Assembly: GCF_040581485.1 (NCBI RefSeq)
Contig: NC_090131.1
Coordinates: 16,883,501-16,947,500, forward strand
DNA: 64,000 nt
From: Linepithema humile
Lineage: Eukaryota > Arthropoda > Insecta > Hymenoptera > Formicidae
Direction: 5' to 3'
The notes under the pieces were generated by a model, which saw only the letters and a program-made list of their open reading frames with translations, did not search any database and was not told the origin of the DNA. Below, piece after piece: positions 40,050 through 52,900 of this stretch. Each line of letters begins with the position of its first letter. The stretch's first letter is position 1. The position numbers and the translations under genes were made by a program.

Positions 40050-41725
40050 TTAGGGAAAAACGGCGGAGAGTCTCGTAGAAGTACATTTACGTTGGAGTCC
40101 TGTAAGGGATTTGCAGTCCGACAGGGATTTAGAGATCCTGTTTTCCGATGGGTGATCATCGGATCCGTCGTGATCCGGAAACACCACTTGCCCCGAGCTC
40201 TTCAATGTATTTTCCTCCGGAAAGAAGCTTCTTCCGTGCTCTTGGTGAGCAGTCGAAATGGGAACATCAAACTTCAGCTCGCCCGTTCCAGTACGATCAG
40301 CCTCCGCTCGGGCAATGCCCGGCGGCGGGGCTTTCAGTTTCCTTTCTCCGAGAATTTCCGAATTACCTGAGAAGAGTGAGCAATTTAATCTATACAAATC
40401 TTAAATTCATGCGCGTCGTCCGCGACAAATCTACCTCGCGAAGCGTAAGACAATTGAGGATAACTCCCGTGTGCGCCTTGGCTGAAAAATCGGAAGAATC
40501 CGCCGTTGTGATTGTTCAGGTAATGCACCAGTTTGTCGGGATTACGCGGACATCTTGGAAACTCGCGGTAACATGTAGACGGATTTCCATTGTTGTAGCC
40601 CATCAAGGCAGCTCGGATGAAAGTTACAATCGGAGTATCAAATATCGTAATGGCAATCCAGCTGAAAATATAATATAACGTTAGTAATAGCATAATGACT
40701 TAAATTAAGAATCGCACTTGAAATACGATAAATACCCCAGTAAACATATTCGATATCCTATGTATATACATGGAATATTCATAATGTGAAAAAAACATAC
40801 TGTATATACTATGTACATACATAGAATATACATAAATTTACGTGTATTTAGGGATATTCGTAGAATCGTTTGGATATATGTACATGACGTGTATATTCAA
40901 ACGAGATCACAGCGTAAATATACATAGAATATACCTCATGTACATGCCACGAATGTGTATTGCACATTCTGCATTCTTTTGGAATATATCTATGTATGTA
41001 CTATGGACATCCTATGTATATACATATGGTAAATATTTCACATACATAGAATGCGATGTATATACTTTTCACATTCTCTGTATATACATAGAATGTACAA
41101 TATCCATATATGTATATACATAGGACGTACATAGAATGTTCTAATGTTTATCGGGGCGTTATTTATATATGATAGATATTTGAAGAGAATACGCACTGCT
41201 TTAAAAGATTTGTTCCTAATTCCTGCCAGTTGCCTCCCGTTGACGCCATCCTGTACCCTCCAGGGGGATTTCCACTCGCCACTTCGCAAAGTATTCTGGG
41301 CACGCACTTCAGATCGTCATAGCGATAGATCGACAATAGAGCATTGAAAATATTCACTCCAAGTCCGTCAAAGTCGCCGAAAGACTCGTTAGGTGCTTTT
41401 GGATAGTTTGATGGATAATTATCGGTAAGTGGAAAATTACGGTATGTCTGAAAGATATTTTTAATACTTTAATAAATAATATTTTTTAAATTTTTAGAAA
41501 AATAAATATATTAAGATGCAAAAGCTACCTACCGATGAGGCGTTATTATATAAAGATGTGATTTTAAGTACATTTGAAATTATATTTTCATAAGATTCAC
41601 CGTCGTACGATTCTAACGAATCTAGATTGTTTGTTTGTTTTGATGATCGACCATCATTTTGAACGAAAAGATTCGCAGCGAGCTCATATATGCATCTATA
41701 GAATAAATTAATATAAATAATGATT

Positions 41726-41775
<50 letters not shown>

Positions 41776-42894
41776 AGGTGTCCGGTAATTGCTGAATCAC
41801 CTCTCGGGTATAAGTAGAGCAGATTAAACCGAGTAGAAAAGTCCTTTACCGTTTTGCGATTTTCGCAATAATTAATGAGAAATTAGTTAAAAAATATCTA
41901 CCAATTTGCGCGAGTTTAAGCGCGCGGCGAGGAAGAGATCCGTAACGGTACAGCCCACACTCAAAAAAATGATCTTGCAATAATAGCTAAAATTTTCTAG
42001 GTGTAAAAAATTAACTAAAACAGATAAATGATTAGCAACTGTTGTGATATTGCATATGTAATTACTTAATCAGTTTAGATGACAGAAACAGAATATATAT
42101 CTGTATTGTTTGTGAACTTTAAAAAGAAAGTTTCTCTAAAGCGCCTATCTATATAAGATCAATCACGTGTTAGATCATGCAATGAATAACATTTAGCAAT
42201 GGTACCTAAATTTTTCAAAAGCTATTGCTAGAACATTACTGCTATAAATTCTATATGTGACAAACAATGTTTTCACAGATACGAAAAATAGCGATACATT
42301 CTTGTTGCGATATCTAGAAATCTAACTACATCAGCGAAATATTTTTTTGAGTGCACTGTTATTTTGTTACTAGGCGCGCGATGAAGCGTTGGGAGGAGCG
42401 TTCTACAAATGTCAACGGTAACATACGAGCGACAAGGTTAGATTTTTGCGTCGTAGCGACCACGTAACAATGGACTGTCTCTTCTCGCCGCGCGCTTAGA
42501 TTCGCGCAAATTAGCCGATCTTCTTTAATTAATTAATTATTGCGGAAATCGCAAAACGGTAGAGAACTTTTCTACTCGGTTTAACCCGCTCTACCTGCAC
42601 CCGAGAGGTGATTCAGTAATTACCGGACACCCTATATATATGTGTTTTTTATTATTGCATATTACTGCACAAACGCAATAATATTTTTAAAAAATATATT
42701 TGCTAATATTTTTATCAAAAAATATTATATCATACTTACCGTAATAAATCTGTCACATTATAGTTCTTCTGGTAAAAATCAAAAACGCATTGACTTTCAA
42801 CTGATGATTTTTCGAAATATTTTAATGAATACTGAGCGCGAGTTTCGGAACACAAATATGAAAGAAATCCGATAATAATAAATTTACTTATCAT
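40050..42894 (-). CDS. Secreted DM4/12-like four-cysteine protein, 370 aa, five exons
   Basis: The exons are 42894-42740, 41695-41533, 41447-41197, 40661-40435 and 40366-40050. Phases agree at every junction, and the sum is 371 codons including TAA. All introns are GT-AG; the third donor (GTGCGT) is weak and the last intron is only 68 bp. A signal peptide (MISKFIIIGFLSYLCSETRA) is followed by a region with NYNVTD and other sequons. The core has C154-VPRIL-C160-E, then a hydrophobic stretch, then C220-YREFPR-C227-P. The C-x5-C-E and C-x6-C-P pairs are the signature of the insect DM4/12 family, whose function is unknown. Residues about 265-370 form a polar tail rich in Pro, Lys and Ser that the smaller neighbours lack. 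The gene is the most downstream of three similar genes on this strand. Assignment to DM4/12 rests on cysteine spacing only. Confidence 0.85.
40740..41150. repeat. Cluster of degenerate TATGTATATACATA palindromic units
   Basis: Within the third intron of the 370-aa gene, words of the type TATGTATATACATA followed by GAAT recur about ten times at irregular spacing, with variants such as TATGTACATACATAGAATA. Each unit is close to self-complementary. This explains the apparent frames on both strands here. Confidence 0.7.
41774..42634. mobile_element. TIR DNA transposon (non-autonomous) in intron 1 of the 370-aa gene
   Basis: The left end (GGTGTCCGGTAATTGCTGAA, from 41777) and the right end read on the opposite strand (GGTGTCCGGTAATTACTGAA, ending about 42632) are near-identical. 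The similarity extends about 165 bp inward on both sides, to the shared GCGCGCGGCGAG near 41935 and 42490. The element is about 860 bp, sits in TA-rich DNA and is probably flanked by TA. No transposase frame is present. Long inverted repeats around a short non-coding centre suggest a MITE of the Tc1/mariner or a related TA-targeting group, which is an inference. Confidence 0.8.
41958..42353. mobile_element. Second TIR element nested in the first
   Basis: The 13-mer CACTCAAAAAAAT at 41958-41970 is repeated exactly, inverted, at 42341-42353. The enclosed 396 bp has a different AT-rich composition from the surrounding arms, which themselves stop matching each other close to this segment. No coding frame is present. 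A younger insertion into the outer element is the simplest reading. Confidence 0.5.
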
Positions 42895-43411
42895 TTTGCA
42901 GAGTAATTGCGAATTATTTTTAATAAAGATAAACGATTTTGCTTTATGCGGTTAAAAAATGGGAAATTGAATCACTTTTCTCCTTCACCTTCTTCGTACA
43001 CTGTTAAATATAATATTCAGCATTAATATCACTCTAGCATCACATTGCGTAAAATCACTTGAATATTAATATCTTTTTAACGTATTGTGAATAGTTACGA
43101 TCACAAATACAGATTCTTTAAATCTTTATATCAAAATTTTGGAATATATTTTAACAGCGATTTAGTTTTTCGCGAACGATCTTGTCACCTTTCTAGCTTT
43201 TACACCAACTGAAACTTTCATCGAAGCCAACCTTGTTTAACCATTCAATCGGAGGCAAGTAGGTTGGACTGAACAACTCTCACTTTATATTTGAATACGT
43301 ATAAGGCTTGTCTGTGTATGCGCGCACGCATGTGTGAATTCATCTTACTGTTCGGTTCTCTTAGATATATCATATAATATATAGATTGAATAATTATCCA
43401 ATCAACCAGCA

Positions 43412-43513
43412 ATCTCTCTCTCTCAACAATATGGGTTTTATAAATGTCAAAAATTAATTTTTTACTGTATTATTTAGCAAAAATTTATTTTTGACACTTA
43501 TAAAAACCATATT

Positions 43514-43559
<46 letters not shown>

Positions 43560-43607
43560 AATTTTTTACTGTATTATTTAGCAAAAATTAATTTTTGCTA
43601 AATAATA
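43412..43607. repeat. Compound inverted repeat with flanking CT/GA tracts and a 36-bp palindrome
   Basis: A CT tract plus CAACAATATGGGTTTTATAA is mirrored on the opposite strand about 100 bp later by TTATAAAAACCATATTATTG plus a long GA tract (43516-43555). The piece TTTTTTACTGTATTATTTAG is then repeated directly after the GA tract. A perfect 36-bp palindrome (43572-43607, half-site TATTATTTAGCAAAAATT) closes the segment. No coding potential is seen. Confidence 0.75.
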
Positions 43608-43622
43608 TAGCAACAAATTTAT

Positions 43623-43751
43623 CAGGCTCCGCAATATGTTTAGAATGCAAAAGATTACTATTCTATTAAAATATGTAGGAAATATGCAGGAAATATAGCA
43701 AGGTAAACAAGACGCTTTGAAAAAAAAACGAGAAACTTTTTGCGGAGCCTG
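43623..43751. mobile_element. Tiny TIR element (129 bp)
   Basis: CAGGCTCCGCAA at 43623-43634 is repeated exactly in inverted orientation at 43740-43751. Beyond these 12 bases the arms share only parts of AAAAGTTT. It is non-coding. It could be a very short MITE or a decayed remnant of a longer element. Confidence 0.4.
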
Positions 43752-44144
43752 GTATCTAAAAAATTATCGATAAATATTCTATTCGCATTTATAATAACTA
43801 TAAAAAAATTTTACATCTTGAAATATCGTGTTACAATGATATATTTCTCTTACAATGATATATTACAAGCTTCTTTTACATTACAATATACTTATTAACG
43901 TTTCCCTTTTCATTAAAACAAAGTGCAGATCACTGTTAATTAATAGTAATATAAATAATTCAATAAAAAGGAGTGTATCGTTCGTGCCATCAACGTAAGT
44001 GATTGTAATCATACAAACATATGTACCGTTATTCTACATAAATAACAAATTTAATAATTTACATTGTAAACACGAATGATTAGATCTATGGCATCAAAAT
44101 ATTTACAAGTAAATAACCATAAGAAAAAGAGTCGCAATTTCAGT

Positions 44145-47100
44145 TTAATCCGACAATTCGGCATTATCGCAGGCTCTCCCTCTCTTCGCCAGTAAATGAC
44201 ACAGTTTCGGGCTGCCAATAATATCGCCTAGAAAGACGCTCAGCAAGTAATTCTCCTTCATCGGCTCGGGCGATGATTTGTACTCACTGTAAAATTGTAA
44301 TAAATACAAAATAATTATCGTACCGATACAAATGTGCTAATTCTAGATTTCACGTAAGAGATATCAGATCGAAAATAAAACTCCATAAAAATTGCGTCAT
44401 TAAAATTGAAATGAAAATTCAAGATACAAATGGGAAGTACAATGTTAAACGCGTGTTTCACGTGCCGTTTCACGTGCCGTAGCTTCAAAACGTCCTATTA
44501 AAAACAATCAGTTATCTTATCGCCTCATCGTTATGGTCTCCTCGACGTCTCCAAATGGATTCCTAATTTCTAACGACGCCACTTCACTCACAATCCTTCT
44601 ATCGACCGCTTTTCCGTTTCTGGTCAGGAAAAGGCGCCCGGGATGATCTCGGGACGGCTTCGTCCTTCATCCACGGTCGGTTAAACCCGTCTAGACGGTA
44701 GCTGCCGCCAGTACCTGATCTCCAATTTATCTGCCCTCCTCCTCTCGCTCTGCGCTCCCTCCGCGTACCCTCTCTCTCTCTCTCTCTTACCTGAAGCGCT
44801 CCTACTGCGCGGTGCCTGCAGGTGACGAGAAGGCGAGTCGGATACGAAATGTTGCGCACCACGAGAGATGTATCGTGCGTCGACAGACAACGGCGACACG
44901 TGCTCGCTATCTCGCGCCGCGGGGCATTAGGAAGTCTGAGATAAGCCGACAAGTTCTCAAAACTGTGGGTCCGCGGAACGACCGATAAAACGGAGCCTGG
45001 ACAGGACACGCGAACTACGAAATGAGGAAGAAGAGCGCTACGGAAGTGAGGAATGCGGTTATCGAGATGCATTAGGACGCCATCAATTGTACTGCGCCAT
45101 TAAAAGCTATCTGCTTCCTGCGTTGCTTACAACTGAATTTAGTGTAAGCTCCATCAAGATAGATACGAGGGATGTAGCGAGAGGATAGAACACGTAGACA
45201 CGATGGTTGGATTTTCTATTATATCTTTAGGGGAAAAAAATATTTCGTCATTAAGAGAGAGAGAGAGAGAGAGAGGTCTGAGTACATATCTTCCAAAAAT
45301 CTCTAATATGGTATCTTATCGTTGCTGCCGATATATTTCAAGTGGTTTATAAATTAGGATTAGGCGTCATGTATCTTTCATAGATTAAAATTTAATCCTT
45401 ATTGGTTAGATAGTTTTCTTAAATGTCTGGCAAAACATAATTTTATGTAATATTTTTCTAAAATACAAAATAATTAAAAAATTCGTGTTAATTTTCTCAA
45501 AGTTTTATCCCAAGTTTTAATTACTAAAACATTTATTGCGTCAAATAATAACTATTCAATAATAATTTTCTATAAGATAAAATTAATTTTTAAAATATCA
45601 GAAAATTTATTTACACAATTGTAATTAATTATTATCATTGAAAAAAATTAGATCAGCTTATATTTAAGAAAGATCTATCATTCATTATTTTTGAGTAATT
45701 TGTTGCTAATAACGCATTGCAAATGGTTATTATTGTGCAAAAACGAACACGGTACTGCACGAAAAGTTACGTGCTGCTGCACAAGTAGCACGACTTATCC
45801 TGCTCTAATGAACTTGCTAATAAAACGTTTTCGATGATATTTCCCAATCGAGAAGAAATGCCTTTCTGAAATCCGCTTTCGAGGCATAGATTCTTTGATC
45901 CGTGAACCTCAGGGTCACGATTGCGTAATACAATTATAAATGAATTACAGTGAGAAGACAGTTTGCATTCTTGTTCCGAATTTGTCGATGCTACGTTTTT
46001 AATTTTGCAGCTTATAGCAATTATATAAAATAACCTTCTTGTGACGATATTTTTTTCAATATTTATTATTATAACTTAACTAGTGCTTAAATTATCGAAT
46101 CAGCAAAGCAATTATAATATCGTCATAATATATCATACCTGAACACTTCGTCCCAATCAATAACATGCTTCCGACTTCTTCTTTGAAGGGTTCGTTCCGC
46201 GTATTTGGCACAAATCCTCTCGTAGATGCAAACGTTATTCCCGAGCTGGGCTATTAGCTTCTTCTCAACTTGGCCGACGTCTAAAATCTCTTCCTCAAGT
46301 ATCAAAGGATGCGCTCGTTTCACTCGACTGACATAAGTATCTAAGAATTCAAAGAGAATACGGTTGGAAGCGGTATTTTCCCAAGATTTTGTTTGCTTTA
46401 TCAAGGTTCAATAACTATTTATTTGCAATATTGAAATAATGTCGCGTAGATAAATAAATATCACAATTTTTTCAATAAATACAGGAAACATTAATGCATT
46501 GTTTAAATTTGCGTGTCTGATGGTTGAAAAGCGATTTAAATTTTATAACAACAATGTTCAGGTTTTTTCAATTTCCGGGTGAATGTATTCTTTCAGCGGT
46601 AAGCGGGCTTAATTACGGAATCGTTACACCGCTCCGGTTCGAAGAGAGAAGTCGCAACAAGTGGAACACTCTCGCTTTCGGCGTTCGCTGTTTCGATTCG
46701 CGTGTTTTGTAACCAAACGGGAAAGGGAAATGACTTATAATATATGGAGAACGGATATTTTTGTTCGCCACGCCTGGCGGATCACGATACCGATAAGAGT
46801 TTTCCGCTAAGCAATACGGACACGGAAAAGTACATATTTTCTTCTACGATTCGATCCATTTACGCTCGTAATTTATATTATATATTACACGCGCTATGTC
46901 TGTCACGTAATGTGAATAGGAATTATATTAGTATAAGATAAGTGATTCTGGATGCATTACCTGGATTTAAGGAATAAGCGAGCTTCTTTAGGAAATTGGC
47001 GATTCTTACGCTCGCTATAATTACCGGAAACCCGATCAGCTGCACCGGAAGCTCGAAGAGTGGCTCATCTTGTGCGGGTGCCGCCGTCACAAGTGTCAAC

Positions 47101-47147
47101 GCCAGAAAGCAGCAGCCAGAGAGCAAGAATGCCCGTGGCAACTGCAT
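44145..47147 (-). CDS. Secreted cysteine-pair protein, paralogue-like, ~178 aa, three exons
   Basis: Exon 1 starts at ATG 47147 and encodes a clear signal peptide (MQLPRAFLLSGCCFLALTLV, then TAAPAQ). Exon 2 (to 46139) and exon 3 (44286-44145, TAA) join in phase 2 across GTATGA...TTTTACAG. The exon 1/2 junction is uncertain. A phase-consistent choice is donor GTAAGA after 47010 and exon 2 from 46395, giving 178 aa. A better-looking donor after 46961 would need an unseen extra exon. Exon 2 holds C-IYERI-C (about residues 102 and 108) in a charged, helical context. Exon 3 holds a hydrophobic stretch (NYLLSVFLGDIIGSPK) and C-x9-C. The first pair has the same C-x5-C spacing as the two neighbouring genes, and the phase-2 intron falls at the same point. 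The second pair is more widely spaced than the C-x6-C of the neighbours, so this is the most diverged member. Confidence 0.75.
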
Positions 47148-47706
47148 TATGCAGCGGATTCTACGGCATTCGTTAATTAACGTAAAGTAACGCTGTGACG
47201 AGATTAACTTCCGACAATGCGCGCGGTTATCTCTTCCTTCTATCGTGCAGCTTTCTCAACTACTTCCACTTGAAAGAGAAACGACTTTTAATACTATAAA
47301 ACATTAGTTTTTGCATTTTTAAATATAACATTTCAATTAATTTTTATATTTCGAATAATCGTTCCATGAAAGCACAAATTGTAATAATAATTCAAAGCGC
47401 AGCACTAATAAATTACACTTCGTGTTTTCCAAAATGACTGCTCTTTTTTAATTAAATTCTAGTACGAAATCTCACGCACTACACATGATGAATCATCCAG
47501 TCGTACTTCTGCGAATAAATCAATCGTTTCGAGATAAACAAGCCAATATCAATGCGATGCCAATAAAACGTGCCGATATAAATATTTTTTAATTAAAATT
47601 ATTAATAATGACTCCGATTAAAATTGAGATTTAAATAATTTAAAGCAGATTGTCGCCTGATATTTGCAAAAAGTCTATTTTTAAACACAAGTGTAACGCT
47701 ATTTTT

Positions 47707-48029
47707 TTATACAGAAATTAACACATCTTTTTCGTTCGATCGTCGCGTGTACAGGCTCGAAATATACACTTCCGCAGATGCGCCCACATACCGCGTGACT
47801 TTGATGCACCCGATTTGTCCACCGATCAAAAATGCAGCCGACGGACCGGCGGCTGGTTGCTGCTCCGGTAAAAACTTGTTGCTGAATGTTCCTCGAGGTG
47901 CCACGAGGCCGTCGTCGTTGGTGCCGACGAAGAGAAAGTGATCGCCCCTTCCCGTCGGCGATCCATGCACGATCCAACAGTTAAGTATGGTATTACAACA
48001 TTTGGTACATCATGAGAACTTCGTGTCAT
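47707..48029 (-). pseudogene. Possible MBF2-like exon, apparently frameshifted
   Basis: A pyrimidine-rich acceptor (GTTCATCTTAG) ends at 48030. The frame from 48029 reads SSHDVPNVVIPYLTVGS and then loses sense near a GGGG run at about 47946. From there the other frame, which ends at TAA 47707, reads GDHFLFVGTNDDGLVAP, a middle part, and IGCIKVTRYVGASAEVYIS. The two halves together resemble the layout of the secreted MBF2 family (VG...GD-L-F near the start, I-x-IKVT...A-V-I-S later), but neither frame alone does. The usual family ending (a long V-x-F-K-S...VEIY strand) is missing, since the frame stops soon after VLISV. No signal-peptide exon was found upstream. It may be a decayed gene, a sequencing indel in a working gene, or chance. 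Confidence 0.35.
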
Positions 48030-49938
48030 CTAAGATGAACAAAACTTCACGCTTTTTGCAAGGTTGATACAAACCGGTGTATCAAGAATACCTTTCGACA
48101 TTATGTATAACCACGATTTAGAAATTTCTTCGACAACAACCTTCGCCCAAATTTCTCTTATTTATTATCTTGAAATTTATTTTCTTTGATGGATAATTCT
48201 TCGTAGACAAATCTTCAAAACTTTACTTCTATTATTTGTATTTTTCATTTAATTATAAATCAAAATATAATTTTGTGTTAAAAATTGTTCGCTAAATTTG
48301 GAAAAAAGTATGTAAAATGTGTCTTGTTAATTATAAAATTTATATCTACTTGGAACAAATATCAGTCTCAATAAAATGCATTTTTATAAACGGCAATCAT
48401 GAATGCTTCAAGTGCCTTAATTATGTCACGCATGTAAATTGCATGTTGCCTCGTTGTTCAACGGTTAATGTTTTTCTCTCCTTTTTTGCTTCTATTGTCC
48501 TACTTTCGGCTGCCAAAACCTGTTATCGAATCGGTTATGTATGCAATACATAGCGCAATGTTACGTGCCAGAATGCAATCGAAATGTATTAGATTGCGCA
48601 TCGTGAATATTCACGGGACCGTTTAGAAGCGATTATAACGCATTACACGTCTCACTTATCGATACCGATAAAATAAATTAATAACATTATACGTCGCTTT
48701 TAGTAAAGTTAAAAAAATTTGTTTCACTTCATGTATCATAAATGCATAACGAAAGAGAAGCAGAATTGCAACTGGAAATCGCGCGACGCCGATTGGGCAT
48801 GAGAAATGCCGATAAACTCCAGCTGCGATATCGCGCGATAATTTTTCCCAAATATCGCTGGCTGTTTCGAGGGGAACGGCTGGTGCGGTTTCATTGGCAT
48901 TACATTCCGCTCCTCTTTGCGCATAGCGCCGGCTCTAACTGCCTGCCGAGACTCTTGGCACGATCTCGTTTATGATCGCACGGCTCGTTGGGAAACGTCC
49001 ACTCGGGAGTTTGGCATCGAGCTTAAGTCGATAAAGACGCCGGCGATTATTGTAATAATTTTCGCGCGTTTTCCCCCGCTGGGCGCCGGATTATATCGGA
49101 GATAGTGGCAGTCTTGTATTAAAACAGGGAAAAGAATAGGGAATAGCGCGGAGATCGAGATTCTTGATAATTTGGCAAAGTACCCTGCGAGACTTTCCAC
49201 GGAAGTACACGATTTTCCGGATCGTATAGAACAAACTTATAGCGGTGTCAGAGGACCTGTAAGAATTATTAAAATTGTCCGAAAATTCATTTATCTTTTT
49301 TTATTTTTTTGTTTCGGAGTACAATAATATATACAGCATAACAATATAAAATTAAAAATAACTGACGTACAAATGAATTTCTGTGTGTATTAGAATTTCT
49401 AAATCGTACATGATTATATTGTATCAAAAATGCAGATTTATGTACGAGACATGACTTGCTAACAAATAAATAAATAAAATCATTGAGCAAACACGTACGT
49501 TTATCGTCGTTCAAATATTGAATTATTCAGACGGAAATTTTGTAAAGTAAATAATATTTATACCTTAAAGCTTATAAAAAGGTTAAATCTAATAAAACTG
49601 AATACATAAGAAATTAATGGTATTATCTCAAATTATTTTTGTAATTCTAACGATTTTGAGTATTAACTATTCACAAGGCGGAACTATATTTAACGACTTA
49701 AAGGAAACTTTGCACCTGTCAGCATTAGCATATCTTTTTCTCCAGTAATTGACTTTACTTTCACGGAAGTTTGCACATCATTTGCACGTTGAATCGCGTT
49801 GAAAATGCGATTCATTACTGCGCAAATAGAATCCTTATGAGGTCAATGATGTAAGCACAAAAGAAGGAAATCCGCGATATCACAGGTTCAAAAATCGTCG
49901 ACTCGAACTCATTGTCAGTCGTGGTAGTTTCGGCTCCG

Positions 49939-52900
49939 TCAGCGACGGCGCTTTTTCATCATGTTCAGAACGCTGACGCCCGGCAGCGGGCAATTCGGAT
50001 AAAAATTATGACAGCCCTGACCCTCTATGCCGGAGATCAGTTGACCCATATGAGCCGCAAAGTGGTATCTCGATGGTACTTCCGCCATCGTGTTCAGACT
50101 CGTGTCTCTGAAAACAATAGCGTTACAAAACTCCTAATTCCGTAACTTCCTAAACTATCCTAATCCAGAACTTGTTAAATTTACGCTAGTACGATAATCA
50201 ATTCGTTAGTTTAAGAATCATGCAGAGATTTCTTCTACTTTGATGCAATTGTTATTTTATTAGTGCATTATGCAACAAAGTATGTTGCCATAATGGTGTA
50301 ATAAGAATGCCTCGAAGCCTGACAGAGCACCATGAACTATAAAGCCGAGACGAATGTCGAAACAGTTGACCATGCTAAACTGGTTACCGATGCGATACGG
50401 TATAAGAACCAGTACAAGGCGAGTCACCTTTTACTTTCGATATCGATGGCAACCGGTAAAATGTTGCCGCATAAAGTCCGGTTACGTTCAACGAAAAACC
50501 GTACGCTACCTTTCTCTGTACTTTGATTCTCTACTTCCATTTTTATTTACATTTTTAGACGAGGTTAAACAAATCAAATGTTACTCTTCTTGCTGTGTCA
50601 CACAACTTGAAATTTCCGAATTTCTCTTTAAGCAAACCAACATCCCAAGCTCTCCTTTTGAAAATTATGTACATGACACAGTGATCACGCAGTAGAAAGT
50701 GCTGTTGAAGTAAATTATTGGCGCGGAATACGAGCAGCGAGTCAAGTCGCGTTCCTCCGATTTTTCTCGCACGCTAACCCTCCGCGAACCTATTTCCTCG
50801 GATTTCCTCGGTGGGAACTGAAAATCAAAGTCAACTGTGACGTCAAGAATTGCCGACGATCTTGCGCTCCGAAAAATTGCCCGGACCCCACTGAAACCGA
50901 ATTGAGACGAACAGATATCGCGTTGAGCTGTTGGAGCTGTCGAGAGAAGCAGAAGCGCAGCAGTTTCGTCACGCATGACTCCGCGGAAGACGTCTTCCTC
51001 CTGCCTCGAGATAGAGAGGAAGCCCTTCCCTCCCCCCTTTACGACTCCGCATCCGCTGCTGGCTTCGAAGGGGCGCCAGGATATAACGAATAAACGCAAA
51101 ACGGCTTTTTAGCCTCTCCATCTTGATCGGTTTAACCCGGAGCGATCCGCGCCGATAAAAATCGGGCCTGAGATGCGTCAGAGCGGGCCGGCATTTACGC
51201 AGGCATAAAAGTAAATATAAAGCTCGGATCCTTCCGGGACATTAAGCGCGGCGCGAGGATCCTAGGGCGATTCTCCTCTTCCGAGGATATTCGCTTACGC
51301 GGCCGGGAGGACGATGAAGACGCGCAAAAGATAACGCGCGCTACATTTACTCTATTCGTTATCTGCAACTTTTGATTCCACTTAAATTATATCTGAAAAC
51401 TTTGGCAGGGCAGCTTTAATACAGGACTAATGTTTTTCACAATCGTCCCTTCTCTGCAATTTTTCTTTCTCTACTTCTGCCGTTTAATAAACCGCAGGTT
51501 TTATCTCGTCGTAATTACACGTGTAACGAGAGCGGAATGTGGCGTAAAGAAATATTGTAAATACATAAAAAACGAAAACAAAAAAGCATTACACATCGAG
51601 ACAATGCTGTTAGTTTGCTTCATTATACTTTCTAATGGAACTCGCTTTTTTTTGCGTCGATTTATTTTGCTATTCATCGACGTTGTTTTCGTTTAACACG
51701 TGGACGAGAATGAAATCCATTCATGGTCGTAATAAATATAGGACGTGGCCGTAATAAATATATTTTTATTCGAGTCGCTTTGAAAATAAGTTACTTATTA
51801 TTTATGTTGCAATTATCAACGTTCAGAATTTTCTTCAAGTGTTTTCTTTTTTTTTTAATCTTATTCTCGACTACTTTTGTCTTTAAACTCTAAGATTTCA
51901 ATACATTGCAATAAAGAAAAAGCTATCCACTCCACATGGCATCCACTCCAATCCACTCCATTCATTCTAATGCTTTTGAAAAGTGGTGGGAGTATCCGAG
52001 TGGATAGTTTTCGATGCTTCTAACTGTACATTCTATAAAATTCTAAGTCTAGATATAAAAATATAAATAAAAGATACATTTTAATATCAATATATATTTT
52101 ATTTATTTTTATACTTTAGAATTATATCATATCATTTGACAGGCCTAGAACTTTATTGCGATGCAATAAAATCTTATATTTTAGAAAAAGAAATGGTCTA
52201 GAATGTTAAAATGTACATTCTATTTATTTTTATATCTTATGTTATATCATAATATTTGTTAAGTTCGAATTTTAGAATGTACATTTTCTTTATTGTAATA
52301 CATTAAAATTTTTTTAAACAAAAAATGTGTTTTTAAGAAAAAATTGCATTAAAATAATGATTTAATTATTAATCAAATTATAATATATTTTAGCAAGTTT
52401 TAGAAAGAAAGAATATAATGTGCAAGAAACTTCTTGTTGAAAAAAACAGACATTTAAAAAATATGTTAATAAAATGCTATTTTATCAACAAAAAACAAAT
52501 AAATTATTAAAAATAATATGTATTTTTAAATAAGTCTTATAAGAATTATGATATGTTAATAAATAAAGAAATGTTAATAAAATGCTATTTTGTCAACAAA
52601 AAGCAAATAAATTAAAAATAATGTGTACTTTCACACAAATCTTATAAGAATTATGAGAGAAATATGCAAACATTATAGAAATTAAATACTTATGAATAAT
52701 ATAAAGATGTTTACTAGAAGCAGCAATATTTTAATATAACTTAACTATTTTTAAAGTTAAATATGACTGCTTTTTATAGTCATTGATTGCCAATCATAAA
52801 GATATATTTGCAATTTGTAAACTCCGGGAATACGACACGCGCGGTAAATGCGGAATGTCTTGGCCATGAATAGGAGAAAGTACACGGATTGAATAATCCG

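Noticed and set aside
50409..50490. - strand frame reading VAYGFSLNVTGLYAATFYRL, suggestive of a DM4/12 N-terminal strand
   Set aside because: It lies between exons 2 and 3 of the 167-aa gene, which join perfectly without it. Its donor (AAA|GTAAAA) has the wrong phase for exon 3 and it lacks a convincing acceptor.
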